A stretch of 64,000 nt of DNA, taken from Amycolatopsis sp. WQ 127309 (GTDB lineage: Bacteria; Actinomycetota; Actinomycetes; Mycobacteriales; Pseudonocardiaceae). The notes under the pieces are model-generated. The model was not told where the DNA came from and did not search any database. It saw nothing but the letters and a program-made list of their open reading frames with translations. Positions 15,596-25,496 of the stretch are shown piece by piece. Where the stretch lies: assembly GCF_023023025.1 (NCBI RefSeq), contig NZ_CP095481.1, positions 3,596,001-3,660,000 of the forward strand. The letters are read 5' to 3'. The translations under genes and the position numbers were made by a program. How positions within the stretch are numbered: the stretch's first letter is position 1; each line of letters opens with the position of its first letter.

Positions 15596-16599
15596 CCGAG
15601 GCCCAGGAGCCGCCGAAGCTCTTCGACGCTCAGCGAGCCCGGCCGCAGTCCCGCGCGAGCCGCGTGGCGGGCCAGGGCCGTGAGCTTGGCGTTGACCGGC
15701 GCCGGCTGCCCGGTGCGGCGCCCGAGCAGGGCGATCTCGCCGTTGAGGTAGCCGGTTTCGATCGTGCCGGTGCCGCGGACCAGCGACTGCCAGCTCGACC
15801 CGCCCAGCTGAGCGGGCTCACCGGGCACCGGCTCGAACGACAGGCCACCCCAGTCGGCGTCGACCTCGTCGTCGCCGGCGTAGGCGATCCCGGCGCTCGC
15901 GAGGACGGCTTTGCCCTCGTCCTCGGCCGCTCGCCGCAGGTCGTCCGCGCCCGTGGTGTCGCCGAGCAGCGCCTGCAGCGCGTTGCTCAGGTTGGACAGC
16001 AGCTTCCGGTACTTCCACCGCATGACGTCGGCCGCCGGGATGACGCCGAAGCCGGCCGCGGCCCAGTCCGCGGGGAGCGCACCGAGGTCGTCGTCGCCGG
16101 CGCCGTACCGGCCGATGTGGAAGACGCCGCGGGGCGCGCGGGTGCGGACGATGACCTCGCCGGGTTCGGTCAGCACCGTCGGGAACCACACGCACACGCC
16201 GAAGACCCGCTCGAAGGCGCGCAACGCGATCTCTTCGCCGGCGACCCCGTTCAGCGCGGTGAAGATCGGCAGCAGCTCGGCGGCGCTGCCGGCGACGGCT
16301 CCGGCGTGGTCGTGCACCGGCACGTCCGCCCACTGCTCGACGGCGGCTTCGGCCTGGTGCGTCTTGGTCGTCAGCACCAGGACGTCGTCGACCGTCAGCC
16401 GCACGCCGTCGGGCCCGGTCGCCACCGGCACGTGGAGCGTCGACGTGCCGTCCGGGCACCGCAGCGTCAGCCCGCCGGTCGTCATCGCCGCCGCGTGCGC
16501 GCCGCGGGCGACCAGCAGGACCGAGCTACCGCGCTGGGCGAGGAGACCGCCGAGCGCGCTGCCGATCGCGCCGGCGCCGACGAGGACGTACCGGGTCAT
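15592..16599 (-). CDS. 2-dehydropantoate 2-reductase (PanE/ApbA family)
   Basis: This 335-residue enzyme has the ApbA/PanE layout. The NADPH-binding N-terminus is YVLVGAGAIGSALGGLLAQRG, the Lys-containing strand is VLTTKTHQ, the TALNGVAGEE segment follows, and a helical C-terminal half carries the MRWKYRKLLSNLSNAL motif with the catalytic Lys. The reaction would be ketopantoate to pantoate for coenzyme A synthesis. Paralogues in actinomycetes act on other 2-keto acids, so I leave the symbol blank. Its ATG overlaps the kinase stop by one base (TGATG), which is unusual company for a pantothenate gene. It converges on the MerR gene with overlapping stops. Confidence 0.85.
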   Translation of the reverse strand: MTRYVLVGAGAIGSALGGLLAQRGSSVLLVARGAHAAAMTTGGLTLRCPDGTSTLHVPVATGPDGVRLTVDDVLVLTTKTHQAEAAVEQWADVPVHDHAGAVAGSAAELLPIFTALNGVAGEEIALRAFERVFGVCVWFPTVLTEPGEVIVRTRAPRGVFHIGRYGAGDDDLGALPADWAAAGFGVIPAADVMRWKYRKLLSNLSNALQALLGDTTGADDLRRAAEDEGKAVLASAGIAYAGDDEVDADWGGLSFEPVPGEPAQLGGSSWQSLVRGTGTIETGYLNGEIALLGRRTGQPAPVNAKLTALARHAARAGLRPGSLSVEELRRLLGLG

Positions 16600-18335
16600 C
16601 AGTCGGAGATGGTCAGCGACTGGGCGACGGGCTCGAAGACGTCCTTGCGGGTCGCGTCCTCCTGCTCGGTCGGGGCGGTGACCGAGAAGATCCAGAGGCT
16701 CGAACCCGCCTTGAGCAGGTTCATGAACGTCACGCGGGTGACGCTGCTCGAGGCGCCGCTGTCGGTCGTGCGGAAGGTCAGCGTGGTCCCGTTGGCCAGG
16801 GGCTGCGGCGGGAAGAGCTGGAACCCGTCGGACGGGTAGAGCTGCTTCAGCTGGTCGATGTAGGGCTGGTCGCCGGGGTAGTCGCCGAAGTAGTTCGTCA
16901 GCCGTTCGAGCCGGATCGCGCGGCGGCCGTCGTCCGAGACGTACTGGACGACCGTGCTCAGCCCGAACCGGGTGTCGTGCGGGGCGACGAACTTCTGCCA
17001 GCCCTTCGGCACGCCGAGACCGAACTCGCCGCCCTTCACCCCGGTCGCCACGTTCGCGTCGCCGGACTGGCGCACCAGCTCGGGCGGCGGCACCTCGGTG
17101 GGCCCGTTGGCCGGCGGCCGCGGCTCGGCGGCCGGCGGCAGCAGCGACTCGCCGCCGACCGTCCTGGCCAGTGCGAACCCGCCGCCGGCGGCGACCAGGA
17201 AGAGCAGGATCGCCACGCCGATGAGCACGGCGGTGGCCTTGCCGGTCCGCCGTCCCGAGCGCGGCAGGGGCGGCGGCGGGACGAACACCGTGGCGGCCGG
17301 CGGTGCTGGGGCCGGCGCGGCGGGTGGCGGCTTCAGGAACGGCAGCGGGCCCGGGTCCGACGCCAGCTCGGCGCTCTTCTCGGCCTGCTTCTCCACCTTC
17401 TCCGGCAGGACGGTCTTGATCACCTGCGTGTCGGTGGCGTCCGGCTGGGCGGACGTCTTCTTGCCGTCCGGCGTGCGGAACAGCTCGGGCCCGAACAGGT
17501 CGAGCGCGGTCTTCGTCTGCAGCGGGTACAGCCGGTGCCGGACGTCGCGCAGCGTGATCCGCTTGTTCGGCTCCTTCTTCATCAGCGCCGAGATGACGTC
17601 GGCCAGCGGCCCGGCCTTCGGCTTGGGCACCTTCCCGTTGACGACCTTGCCGACGGTCTCCAGCGGGTCGCCGTCGGCGTCGTACGGCGGCGCGCCCTCG
17701 ACCGCGGCGAACAGCGTCGCGCCCAGGCCCCACAGGTCCGCGGCGGGGGTGACGGCGCCGCCGGAGGCGACCTCCGGCGCGATGTAGGCGGGGGAGCCGA
17801 GCATGATCCCGGTGCGCGTCATGGTCGCTTCGGAGACGTTGCGGGCGATGCCGAAGTCGGTCAGCTTGATCCGGCCGTCGCTGGCCACCAGGACGTTGCC
17901 CGGCTTGACGTCGCGGTGGGTGATGCCGGCGGCGTGCGCGGCCTCCAGCGCGGAGGCGACCGCGATGCCCATCGCGGCGGCCTGCTCGAAGGTCAGCGGC
18001 CCGTGGTCGCGCAGGATGTGCGCCAGGCTGCGCGAGGGCAGCAGCTCCATCACCACGAACGGCTGATCGTTCTCGCGGGCGACGTCGTGCAGGATGATCA
18101 CGTTCGGGTGGGACAGCACGGCGATCGCGCGGGCCTCGCGCAGCGTGCGTTCCCGCAGCTCGTCCGCCTGCGACGACGGGATGCCCGGCGGCACCTTCAT
18201 CTCCTTGACGGCGACCTGGCGGTGCAGGAACTCGTCGTAGGCCGACCACACGGTGCCCATGGACCCCGAGCCCAGCACCGAGCGCAGCCGGTAGCGACCG
18301 GCGACCAGTCGTGTCTCTTCGCTGGAGGGGGGCAC
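16599..18335 (-). CDS. Membrane Ser/Thr protein kinase (Pkn type)
   Basis: The protein has 578 residues. The kinase domain spans residues 14-270, with P-loop LGSGSMGTVW, ATP-anchoring Lys 44 in VAVKEM, catalytic loop HRDVKPGN (140-147), DFG (160-162) and APE near 186. A Pro/Ala-rich linker follows, then one membrane helix (about 367-390), and an extracytoplasmic domain of about 185 residues ending in a mixed alpha/beta fold (FGLGVPKGWQKFVAP, SLWIFSVTAPTEQE). No PASTA repeats are present, so this is not PknB-like. The ligand is unknown. The start is a GTG. Its stop overlaps panE, so kinase and reductase are coupled. Confidence 0.92.
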   Translation of the reverse strand: MPPSSEETRLVAGRYRLRSVLGSGSMGTVWSAYDEFLHRQVAVKEMKVPPGIPSSQADELRERTLREARAIAVLSHPNVIILHDVARENDQPFVVMELLPSRSLAHILRDHGPLTFEQAAAMGIAVASALEAAHAAGITHRDVKPGNVLVASDGRIKLTDFGIARNVSEATMTRTGIMLGSPAYIAPEVASGGAVTPAADLWGLGATLFAAVEGAPPYDADGDPLETVGKVVNGKVPKPKAGPLADVISALMKKEPNKRITLRDVRHRLYPLQTKTALDLFGPELFRTPDGKKTSAQPDATDTQVIKTVLPEKVEKQAEKSAELASDPGPLPFLKPPPAAPAPAPPAATVFVPPPPLPRSGRRTGKATAVLIGVAILLFLVAAGGGFALARTVGGESLLPPAAEPRPPANGPTEVPPPELVRQSGDANVATGVKGGEFGLGVPKGWQKFVAPHDTRFGLSTVVQYVSDDGRRAIRLERLTNYFGDYPGDQPYIDQLKQLYPSDGFQLFPPQPLANGTTLTFRTTDSGASSSVTRVTFMNLLKAGSSLWIFSVTAPTEQEDATRKDVFEPVAQSLTISD

Positions 18336-18433
18336 GGGCCAATTGTGTCGTACCCCGCTCCGACCCCTACCACCCCCACGGGGCGACCAGACTCACAGGC
18401 TCTCCGTGTCGAGTGCCTCTACCATCACTGGGT

Positions 18434-20269
18434 ATGACTGAACTGGCCGGTCCGGAGTCAGCGCCGATCTCCGAACTCGACTTGGCGGCCGAGTTTCCGC
18501 AGGCGACGCGCGAGCAGTGGCAGGAGCTCGTGGCGGGCGTGCTGCGCAAGAGCGGCAGGCTGCCGGAGGACTTCACAGGCGCCCCGGAGAGCAAGCTCGT
18601 CACCCGGACCTACGACGGCATCGAGATCCAGCCGCTCTACACCGCGGCCGACGTGCCGGGCGACGCCGGCTTCCCCGGCCTGTCGCCGTTCGTGCGCGGG
18701 GCGAGCCCGGAAGGGCAGGTCAGCACGGGCTGGGACGTCCGGGCCCGGTTCGCCGGCACCGATCCCAAGGCCGTCAACAAGGCGATCCTCGCGGACCTCG
18801 AAGGCGGCGTCACGTCGATCTGGCTGACCGTGCCGCCCGCGGCCATGGCCGACGCGCTGAACGACGTCTACGTCGACCTGGCGCCGGTGGTCCTCGACGC
18901 GGGCGCCGGGTACGAAGCCGCCGCGGCCGCGTTGTTCGAGATCTTCGACGAGCGTGAGATCCCGGCGAGCGAAGCCACCGCGGTGCTGGGCGCCGACCCG
19001 ATCGGGCTCGCGGCCCGGACCGGCGCCGACGTCGCGCTGGAACCGGCCGCCGCGCTGGCCGCGCGTGTCGCCGGGAAGTACCCGAAGGTGCGCACGATCG
19101 TCGCCGACGGCCTGCCGTTCCACGAGGCGGGCGGGTCGGACGTGCAGGAGCTGGGCGCGCTGGTCGCCGCCGGCGTCACCTACCTGCGTTCGTTGACGGA
19201 CGCGGGTCTCGACGTCGAAGCCGCGGCCGGGCAGCTGGAGTTCCGGATCGCCGCGACCGCCGACCAGTTCTCGACCATCGCCAAGCTGCGCGCGGCCCGC
19301 CGCCTCTGGGCGCGCGTCGCCGAGGTGTGCGGCTTCTCGTCGCCGATGCGCCAGCACGCCGTGACGTCGCCGGCGATGCTGACCCAGCGTGATCCGTGGG
19401 TGAACATGCTGCGCACGACCGTCGCCTGCTTCGGCGCGGGCGTCGGCGGCGCGGCCGCGGTCACCGTCCTGCCGTTCGACGCCGCGATCGGCCGGCCCGA
19501 CGCGTTCTCCGCGCGGATCGCCCGCAACACGCACGCGGTGCTGCTGGAGGAGTCCAAGCTGGCCGGCGTGGTCGACCCGGCGGGCGGCTCCTGGTACGTC
19601 GAGAAGCTCACCGAAGACCTCGCCCGCGTCGCGTGGGCCGAGTTCACCGCGATCGAAGCCGCGGGAGGCCTGGTCGCGGAGCTGGCGTCCGGCGCGCTCG
19701 CCGGCCGCCTCGCCGAGACGTGGGACAAGCGCGCGAAGCGGCTCGCCACCCGGCGCGACCCGCTCACCGGCGTCAGCGAGTTCCCGAACCTGACCGAAAA
19801 GCCCGTGAAGCGGGAGTCGCTGGAGTCCCCTGTGGACGGTGGGTTGCCGCGGCACCGGTACGCCGAGGGCTTCGAGGCGCTGCGCGACGCGTCCGACGCG
19901 TACCTCGCCGAGCACGGCGAGCGGCCGAAGGTCTTCCTGGCCACGCTCGGCCCGGTCGCCGCGCACACCACGCGGGCCGGGTTCGCCGCCAACCTGTTCC
20001 AGGCGGGCGGGCTCGAGGTGGTCAACCCGGGCGCGACCGACGACCTGCCCGGCGCGTTCCGCGCGTCCGGCGCCAAGATCGCCTGCGTCTGCGGCACCGA
20101 CGACGCCTACACGGCCCAGGCCGCCGAAGTCGCGGCATCGTTGGGCGCCGAACACGTACTACTGGCGGGCAAGGGTTCTTACGACGGTGTTGACGGCAAC
20201 GTCTTCGCCGGCTGTGACGCCCTGGAAGTCCTCACCGGTCTGCACACTCAGCTGGGAGTTGCGCGATGA
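18434..20269 (+). CDS. mutA: Methylmalonyl-CoA mutase, small (beta) subunit
   Basis: This 611-residue subunit of the B12-dependent mutase interconverts (R)-methylmalonyl-CoA and succinyl-CoA. The TIM-barrel half shows [29 protein letters not shown] and [20 protein letters not shown], all typical of the family. The C-terminal B12-like domain is degenerate: where MutB has DGHDRG, this chain has [18 protein letters not shown], so it does not bind cobalamin, as known for the small subunit. The ATG at 18434 follows a promoter-sized gap from the divergent kinase gene. The stop overlaps the mutB ATG by four bases. Confidence 0.95.
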   Translation: MTELAGPESAPISELDLAAEFPQATREQWQELVAGVLRKSGRLPEDFTGAPESKLVTRTYDGIEIQPLYTAADVPGDAGFPGLSPFVRGASPEGQVSTGWDVRARFAGTDPKAVNKAILADLEGGVTSIWLTVPPAAMADALNDVYVDLAPVVLDAGAGYEAAAAALFEIFDEREIPASEATAVLGADPIGLAARTGADVALEPAAALAARVAGKYPKVRTIVADGLPFHEAGGSDVQELGALVAAGVTYLRSLTDAGLDVEAAAGQLEFRIAATADQFSTIAKLRAARRLWARVAEVCGFSSPMRQHAVTSPAMLTQRDPWVNMLRTTVACFGAGVGGAAAVTVLPFDAAIGRPDAFSARIARNTHAVLLEESKLAGVVDPAGGSWYVEKLTEDLARVAWAEFTAIEAAGGLVAELASGALAGRLAETWDKRAKRLATRRDPLTGVSEFPNLTEKPVKRESLESPVDGGLPRHRYAEGFEALRDASDAYLAEHGERPKVFLATLGPVAAHTTRAGFAANLFQAGGLEVVNPGATDDLPGAFRASGAKIACVCGTDDAYTAQAAEVAASLGAEHVLLAGKGSYDGVDGNVFAGCDALEVLTGLHTQLGVAR

Positions 20270-22434
20270 CGATCCCGAACTTCGCCGACGTCGACCTCGG
20301 CACGCCCGAGCCGGGCGACCGCGAGGCCTGGGCCAAGGCCGTGCAGGACGCCACCGGCAAGGGCCCGGACGCGCTGGCCTGGGAGACGCCCGAGGGCATC
20401 GGCGTCAAACCGGTCTACACCGCGGCCGACCTGTCCGATGTGGACTTCCTCGGCACGTACCCCGGCATCGCGCCCTACCTGCGCGGGCCGTACCCGACGA
20501 TGTACGTCAACCAGCCCTGGACCATCCGCCAGTACGCCGGGTTCTCCACCGCCGAGGAGTCGAACGCCTTCTACCGCCGCAACCTCGCGGCCGGGCAGAA
20601 GGGCCTGTCGGTCGCCTTCGACCTGGCCACCCACCGCGGCTACGACTCCGACCACCCGCGCGTCTCCGGCGACGTCGGCATGGCGGGCGTCGCGATCGAC
20701 TCCATCTACGACATGCGCCAGCTCTTCGACGGCATCCCGCTCGACAAGATGTCCGTGTCGATGACGATGAACGGCGCGGTGCTGCCGGTGCTCGCGCTCT
20801 ACGTCGTCGCGGCCGAGGAGCAGGGGGTGAAGCCGGAGCAGCTCGCGGGGACCATCCAGAACGACATCCTCAAGGAGTTCATGGTCCGCAACACCTACAT
20901 CTACCCGCCGCAGCCGTCGATGCGGGTCATCTCCGACATCTTCTCCTACACCTCGCAGCACATGCCGAAGTACAACTCGATCTCCATCTCCGGCTACCAC
21001 ATGCAGGAAGCCGGCGCGACCGCCGACCTCGAGCTGGCCTACACCCTCGCGGACGGCGTCGAGTACATCCGCGCGGGCACCGAAGCCGGGCTGGACGTCG
21101 ACAAGTTCGCGCCGCGCCTGTCGTTCTTCTGGGCGATCGGGATGAACTTCTTCATGGAGGTCGCGAAACTGCGCGCGGCCCGGCTGATCTGGGCGAAGCT
21201 GGTGAAGGGCTTCGACCCCAAGTCGCAGAAGTCGCTCTCGCTGCGGACGCACTCGCAGACGTCGGGCTGGTCGCTGACCGCGCAGGACGTCTACAACAAC
21301 GTCGTGCGCACCTGCGTCGAGGCGATGGCCGCGACCCAGGGGCACACGCAGTCGTTGCACACCAACGCGTTGGACGAGGCGCTCGCGCTGCCGACCGACT
21401 TCTCCGCGCGCATCGCCCGCAACACGCAGCTGCTGCTGCAGCAGGAATCCGGCACCACGCGGGTGATCGACCCGTGGGGCGGCAGCGCCTTCGTCGAGAA
21501 GCTGACCTACGACCTCGCGCGCAAGGCGTGGGGTCACATCAGCGAGGTCGAGCAGGCCGGCGGCATGGCCAAGGCGATCGACGCGGGCATCCCGAAGCTG
21601 CGCATCGAGGAGGCCGCGGCTCGTACCCAGGCCCGGATCGACTCGGGCCGGCAGCCGGTGATCGGCGTCAACAAGTACCAGGTCACCAGCGATGAAGACA
21701 TCGAAGTCCTGAAGGTCGACAACGCCGGCGTCCGGACGCAGCAGCTGGAGAAGCTGCGGCGGCTGCGTGAAGAACGGGACGGCCAGGCCACCGAGGACGC
21801 GTTGCGGCGCCTCACCGAAGGCGCCGGAAACGGCGGCAACCTGCTGGAACTGGGCATCAACGCGGCCCGGGCGAAGGCGACCGTCGGCGAGATCTCGGAC
21901 GCGCTGGAGAAGCTGTGGGGCCGGCACTCCGGCCAGATCCGCACGATCTCGGGGGTGTACCGCGAGGAGGTGGGGAAGTCGCAGAACGTCGAGAAGGCCC
22001 GCTCGCTGGTCGAGGAGTTCGCCGAGGAGGAGGGCCGCCGGCCGCGGATCCTCGTCGCGAAGATGGGCCAGGACGGCCACGACCGCGGCCAGAAGGTGAT
22101 CGCCACCGGCTTCGCCGACATCGGCTTCGACGTCGACGTCGGCCCGCTGTTCTCCACCCCGGCCGAGGTCGCCCGTCAGGCGATCGAGGCGGACGTCCAC
22201 GTCGTCGGCGTGTCCTCGCTGGCCGCCGGGCACCTCTCGCTGGTGCCCGCGCTGCGCCACGAGCTCGCCGAGCTGGGCCGCGCGGACATCATGGTCGTGG
22301 TCGGCGGCGTGATCCCGCCGCAGGACTACCCGGCGCTGCGCGAAGCCGGGGCGGCGGCGATCTTCGGGCCGGGCACGGTGCTCGCGGACGCGGCCATCGA
22401 CCTGCTAGGCCAGCTCGCGGCGCAGGAGTCCTGA
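20266..22434 (+). CDS. mutB: Methylmalonyl-CoA mutase, large (alpha) subunit
   Basis: This is the 722-residue catalytic subunit. The N-terminal barrel contains [39 protein letters not shown] and [20 protein letters not shown]. The C-terminal cobalamin domain has the base-off His motif D603-x-H605-x-x-G608 in [10 protein letters not shown], followed by the usual SSLAAGH and [11 protein letters not shown] segments. The gene overlaps mutA by four bases and is followed after three bases by meaB, giving the full mutA-mutB-meaB operon. It feeds propionyl-CoA carbon from odd-chain, branched-chain or sterol breakdown into the TCA cycle, or supplies methylmalonyl-CoA in reverse. Confidence 0.97.
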   Translation: MTIPNFADVDLGTPEPGDREAWAKAVQDATGKGPDALAWETPEGIGVKPVYTAADLSDVDFLGTYPGIAPYLRGPYPTMYVNQPWTIRQYAGFSTAEESNAFYRRNLAAGQKGLSVAFDLATHRGYDSDHPRVSGDVGMAGVAIDSIYDMRQLFDGIPLDKMSVSMTMNGAVLPVLALYVVAAEEQGVKPEQLAGTIQNDILKEFMVRNTYIYPPQPSMRVISDIFSYTSQHMPKYNSISISGYHMQEAGATADLELAYTLADGVEYIRAGTEAGLDVDKFAPRLSFFWAIGMNFFMEVAKLRAARLIWAKLVKGFDPKSQKSLSLRTHSQTSGWSLTAQDVYNNVVRTCVEAMAATQGHTQSLHTNALDEALALPTDFSARIARNTQLLLQQESGTTRVIDPWGGSAFVEKLTYDLARKAWGHISEVEQAGGMAKAIDAGIPKLRIEEAAARTQARIDSGRQPVIGVNKYQVTSDEDIEVLKVDNAGVRTQQLEKLRRLREERDGQATEDALRRLTEGAGNGGNLLELGINAARAKATVGEISDALEKLWGRHSGQIRTISGVYREEVGKSQNVEKARSLVEEFAEEEGRRPRILVAKMGQDGHDRGQKVIATGFADIGFDVDVGPLFSTPAEVARQAIEADVHVVGVSSLAAGHLSLVPALRHELAELGRADIMVVVGGVIPPQDYPALREAGAAAIFGPGTVLADAAIDLLGQLAAQES

Positions 22435-22437
22435 GCG

Positions 22438-23433
22438 TTGCCGCGCAAGATCGACGTCCCCGCGTACGCGAAGGGCGTGCTGGCGGGTGACCGCGGCACG
22501 CTGTCGAAGGCGATCACGCTGGTCGAGTCCCAGCGCGAGGACCACCGCGCGCAGGCGCAGGAGCTGCTCGTCGAGCTGCTGCCTTCGGCGGGTGGCGCCC
22601 GGCGCGTCGGCATCACCGGCGTCCCCGGTGTCGGCAAGTCGACATTCATCGACCAGCTGGGCACGGATCTGACCGCGGCCGGGCATCGCGTGGCCGTACT
22701 GGCCGTCGACCCGTCGTCGACGCGCACCGGCGGGTCGATCCTCGGCGACAAGACCCGAATGGCGCGCCTGGCCGTCGACGAGCGGGCGTTCATCCGCCCG
22801 TCGCCGACGTCGGGGACGCTGGGCGGCGTCGCCCGCGCCACCCGCGAGACGATCGTGCTGATGGAAGCGGCCGGCTACGACACCGTCCTGGTCGAGACCG
22901 TCGGGGTGGGACAGTCCGAAGTGGCCGTCGCGAACATGGTCGACTGCTTCATGTTCTTGACGCTCGCGCGCACCGGCGACCAGCTGCAGGGCATCAAGAA
23001 GGGCGTCCTGGAGCTCGCCGACGTCATCGCCGTCAACAAGGCCGACGGCGACCACGAGAAGGACGCGCGCCGCGCCGCGCGGGAGCTGGCCGGCGCGTTG
23101 CGGATGATCTACGGGCCCGACGCGGCGTGGACGCCACCCGTGCTGACCTGCAGCGGCCTGCACAACCTGCGGCTCGACGAGGTCTGGGGCGCGATCGAGG
23201 AGCACCGCGCCGCGCTCTCGGCGTCCGGCGAGCTGGCCGCCCGGCGCCGGCAGCAGCAGGTCGACTGGACGTGGTCGATGGTGCGCGAAAATCTGCTGAG
23301 TCGGCTGGCGGCGCATCCGGACGTGCGAACGGTCGTTCCCGACGTCGAACGGGCGGTGCGCGACGGTGAACTGACCGCTACCCTCGGTGCACAGCGGATC
23401 CTCGACGCGTTCGGTCCACCACGTGGTGGCTGA
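22438..23433 (+). CDS. meaB: Methylmalonyl-CoA mutase-associated GTPase
   Basis: This 331-residue G3E-family P-loop GTPase protects and reloads the mutase cofactor. Walker A is GVPGVGKST, a switch region contains DPSSTRTGGSILGDKTRM, Walker B-like VLVETVGVGQSE follows, and the base-specificity motif is NKAD. The C-terminal helices (RRRQQQVDWTWSMVRENLLS) form the dimer arm. The start is a TTG three bases after the mutB stop; no better start precedes the conserved N-terminus. Tight linkage to mutAB supports the function. Confidence 0.94.
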   Translation: MPRKIDVPAYAKGVLAGDRGTLSKAITLVESQREDHRAQAQELLVELLPSAGGARRVGITGVPGVGKSTFIDQLGTDLTAAGHRVAVLAVDPSSTRTGGSILGDKTRMARLAVDERAFIRPSPTSGTLGGVARATRETIVLMEAAGYDTVLVETVGVGQSEVAVANMVDCFMFLTLARTGDQLQGIKKGVLELADVIAVNKADGDHEKDARRAARELAGALRMIYGPDAAWTPPVLTCSGLHNLRLDEVWGAIEEHRAALSASGELAARRRQQQVDWTWSMVRENLLSRLAAHPDVRTVVPDVERAVRDGELTATLGAQRILDAFGPPRGG

Positions 23434-23492
23434 CCCGCGGGTCCCGCGCGGGCAGAATGCCGGTTGACCGCCGGTCGTGGCGAAGGGATGAC

Positions 23493-23795
23493 ATGGCGAT
23501 ACTGCGTGCTCTGGTCGTTGCCGGCCTGCTGGGGGCGGTGCTGTTCACCGCGTCGCCCGCCCAGGCCGCACCGGTGCGGCCGGTGGGTGTCACGGTGACC
23601 GTGGCGCACGCCGGCGCGGCGCCCGTGCTCACGCAGACCCAGGCGCCCGGACCGGTGCTCGACCCGGCCCAGACCGACAAGGCGAACGCCGAGAAGACCA
23701 AGACCAAGCTGATCGCCGGCCTGGTCGCGGTGGTCCTGCTCGGCATCGTCGTCTGGGGCCGGCGGATCCGGTCGAAGAAGGCCAAAGGGTCGTAA
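23493..23795 (+). CDS. Small exported membrane-anchored protein
   Basis: The protein has 100 residues. A signal peptide, MAILRALVVAGLLGAVLFTA, ends near SPAQAA. A short extracytoplasmic segment rich in Val, Thr and Pro comes next, then one helix (KLIAGLVAVVLLGIVVWGRR) and a basic cytosolic tail. The ATG at 23493 is preceded by AAGGGA and fits the signal peptide, so I prefer it to the frame's earlier start at 23457. It follows meaB by 59 bases but has no obvious link to the mutase. No family is recognised. Confidence 0.7.
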   Translation: MAILRALVVAGLLGAVLFTASPAQAAPVRPVGVTVTVAHAGAAPVLTQTQAPGPVLDPAQTDKANAEKTKTKLIAGLVAVVLLGIVVWGRRIRSKKAKGS

Positions 23796-23888
23796 CCCTG
23801 CGTCCGGACGGGCGAGCAGCCGTCGGCGTTCGCCTTGGCCGAACTACTGCACACCGTTCAACGCAGATCAGCTACCGGCCGTCTAGGA

Positions 23889-23905
23889 CGCCTCGTTTCG
23901 AGGCG
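23889..23905. terminator. Short perfect hairpin downstream of the small exported protein
   Basis: CGCCTCG, a TTT loop and CGAGGCG form a 7-bp perfect stem. It lies 93 bases after the stop at 23795 and about 115 bases before the M20 peptidase start. No T tract follows. It may end the mutAB-meaB transcript or sit in the M20 leader. Confidence 0.4.
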
Positions 23906-24021
23906 CGGCTTGCCTCCTGCATGGTGCACGATCGTCTGCAAATGCGTACGAAAGAACGATCGGCACGTTGCGTGACCCCAGCCGCTGCGCGGGTTACCCG
24001 TGTTGCGGGAGGAGGTGCGGC

Positions 24022-25323
24022 GTGACGGTGCTCGACTCACGACCGGACGTTCCAGGCGACCCCCACGGGCGCATCATCACCCCTATCGAGGGGCCGGAGG
24101 CGCTCATTTCCGAAGCCGGCGTAACCATGGCTCCCGTGGAGGACCTTGGTGCGGGCCGTGGCCCGTTCTGGCTTGACGACTGGCTTCGCGCCAACGCGAC
24201 CGACGTGCTCGCGTGGCGCAGGCACATCCACGCGCACCCGGAGCTGTCGCGGCACGAGTTCGCGACCACGGAGCTGGTCGTCACGCTGCTGCGTGCCGTC
24301 GGCCTCAAGCCGTGGGTGCTCCCCGGCGGCACCGGTGTCGTCTGCGACATCGGCCGCGGCGAGCGGTGCGTCGCGCTGCGTGCGGACATGGACGCGCTGC
24401 CGCTCACGGAGGCGACGGGGCTGCCCTACGCGTCGACTGTGGAGGGTGCGGCGCACATGTGCGGCCACGACGCCCACACGTCGATCCTGCTCGGCGCGGC
24501 CCGGGCCCTGGCCGGCGCGCCGGAGCTGCCCGGCAAGGTGCGGCTGATCTTCCAGGCCGCCGAGGAGGTCATGCCCGGCGGCGCGCTGGACATGATCGCG
24601 GCGGGCGCGCTGGAGGGCGTCGACCGGATCTACGGACTGCACGTCGACCCGCGGCTCGAGGTCGGCAAGGTCGGCATGCGCGTCGGCGCCCTGACGTCGG
24701 CCGCGGACCTGATCGAGCTGCGCCTGACGTCGCCGGGCGGGCACACGTCCCGCCCACACCTGACGGCCGACCTGGTGCACGCGCTCGGCACGGTGATCAC
24801 GTCACTGCCGTCGGTGCTGTCCCGCCGCGTCGACCCCCGGTCCGGCACGGTGCTGGTCTGGGGTGCGGTCCACGCGGGCCAGGCGGCCAACGCCGTCCCC
24901 CAGGACGGCGTCCTGCGCGGCACCCTGCGCACGGCCGACCACGAGGTCTGGACGGCGCTGGAGCCCCTGGTGGCGTCGTCGGTGGAGTCCCTGCTGGCCC
25001 CCACGGGCGTCGGCTTCCAGTTGGACTACCGCCGAGGCGTCCCCCCGGTCGTCTCCGACGCGGACTCCACGGCCCTGATGCGCGCGGGCGTCGAGGCGGC
25101 CCTGGGCGAAGAAGCGGTGGCCGGCACCGAGCAGTCCTCCGGCGGCGAAGACTTCGGCTGGTACCTGGAGCACGTCCAGGGAGCCTTCGCCCGCCTGGGC
25201 GTCTGGCCAGGCGACCCGGCCCCGCAATCGGACATCCACCGCCCGACCTTCATCCTCGACGAGCGGGCCCTGGCCTGCGGAGTCCGAACCCTGGTCCACA
25301 CAGCCCTAGCCACCCTCGCCTGA
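24022..25323 (+). CDS. M20D-family amidohydrolase/peptidase (AmiA1/AmiB1-like)
   Basis: This 433-residue zinc hydrolase is of the aminoacylase/IAA-amino-acid hydrolase type. HIHAHPELSRHEFATT near residue 70 marks the family start. Metal ligands appear in MCGHDAHTS and in FQAAEEVMPGG (the catalytic Glu pair). SGGEDFGWYLEHVQGAF is the C-terminal metal motif, and the lid domain lies between (TSPGGHTSRPH). The GTG at 24022 has an excellent GGGAGGAGG site six bases upstream, which decides the start; it gives about 50 residues ahead of the conserved domain. Placement near the deoD/pmmB and lpdA genes mirrors M. tuberculosis amiA1/amiB1 (Rv3305c, Rv3306c). The substrate is unknown. Confidence 0.88.
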   Translation: MTVLDSRPDVPGDPHGRIITPIEGPEALISEAGVTMAPVEDLGAGRGPFWLDDWLRANATDVLAWRRHIHAHPELSRHEFATTELVVTLLRAVGLKPWVLPGGTGVVCDIGRGERCVALRADMDALPLTEATGLPYASTVEGAAHMCGHDAHTSILLGAARALAGAPELPGKVRLIFQAAEEVMPGGALDMIAAGALEGVDRIYGLHVDPRLEVGKVGMRVGALTSAADLIELRLTSPGGHTSRPHLTADLVHALGTVITSLPSVLSRRVDPRSGTVLVWGAVHAGQAANAVPQDGVLRGTLRTADHEVWTALEPLVASSVESLLAPTGVGFQLDYRRGVPPVVSDADSTALMRAGVEAALGEEAVAGTEQSSGGEDFGWYLEHVQGAFARLGVWPGDPAPQSDIHRPTFILDERALACGVRTLVHTALATLA

Positions 25324-25395
25324 CGAGTTCCGTCTCCAATCACGCGAGTTCCGTCTCCAATCACGTGGGTCACGTCTTCAGTCACGCGAGATCGG
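25324..25395. repeat. Repeat array A2: about three copies of the 21-bp unit
   Basis: Directly after the M20 stop come three degenerate copies in the reverse orientation, cores CCGTCTCCAATCACGCGAG, CCAATCACGTGGGTCACG and CAGTCACGCGAG. The unit matches arrays A1 and A3. It lies upstream of a strong hairpin at 25446-25492. Confidence 0.75.
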
Positions 25396-25445
25396 GCTAA
25401 CGCTGTACCCAGAGTTATCCACAGGCTGTGCGAGTTGTCCACAGG

Positions 25446-25492
25446 TCGAGAATGAGGCCCTTCCCTTGATCATCGAAGGGCCTCATTCTCGA
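25446..25492. terminator. Perfect 17-bp hairpin after the M20 gene
   Basis: TCGAGAATGAGGCCCTT pairs exactly with its complement at 25476-25492 around a 13-base loop. This is far stronger than chance in this region. It ends five bases before the GTG start of the next gene, so it may end the M20 transcript and also sit at the 5' end of the following message. Confidence 0.7.
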
Positions 25493-25496
25493 TTCT

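Noticed and set aside
18458..20155. 565-codon minus-strand frame over mutA
   Set aside because: It is a shadow of a strongly conserved mutase gene; its translation has Arg/Gly-rich random composition.
23889..23905. tRNA or riboswitch element in the 23796-24021 gap
   Set aside because: Only a simple 7-bp hairpin is present; no cloverleaf or known riboswitch core can be made out by eye.
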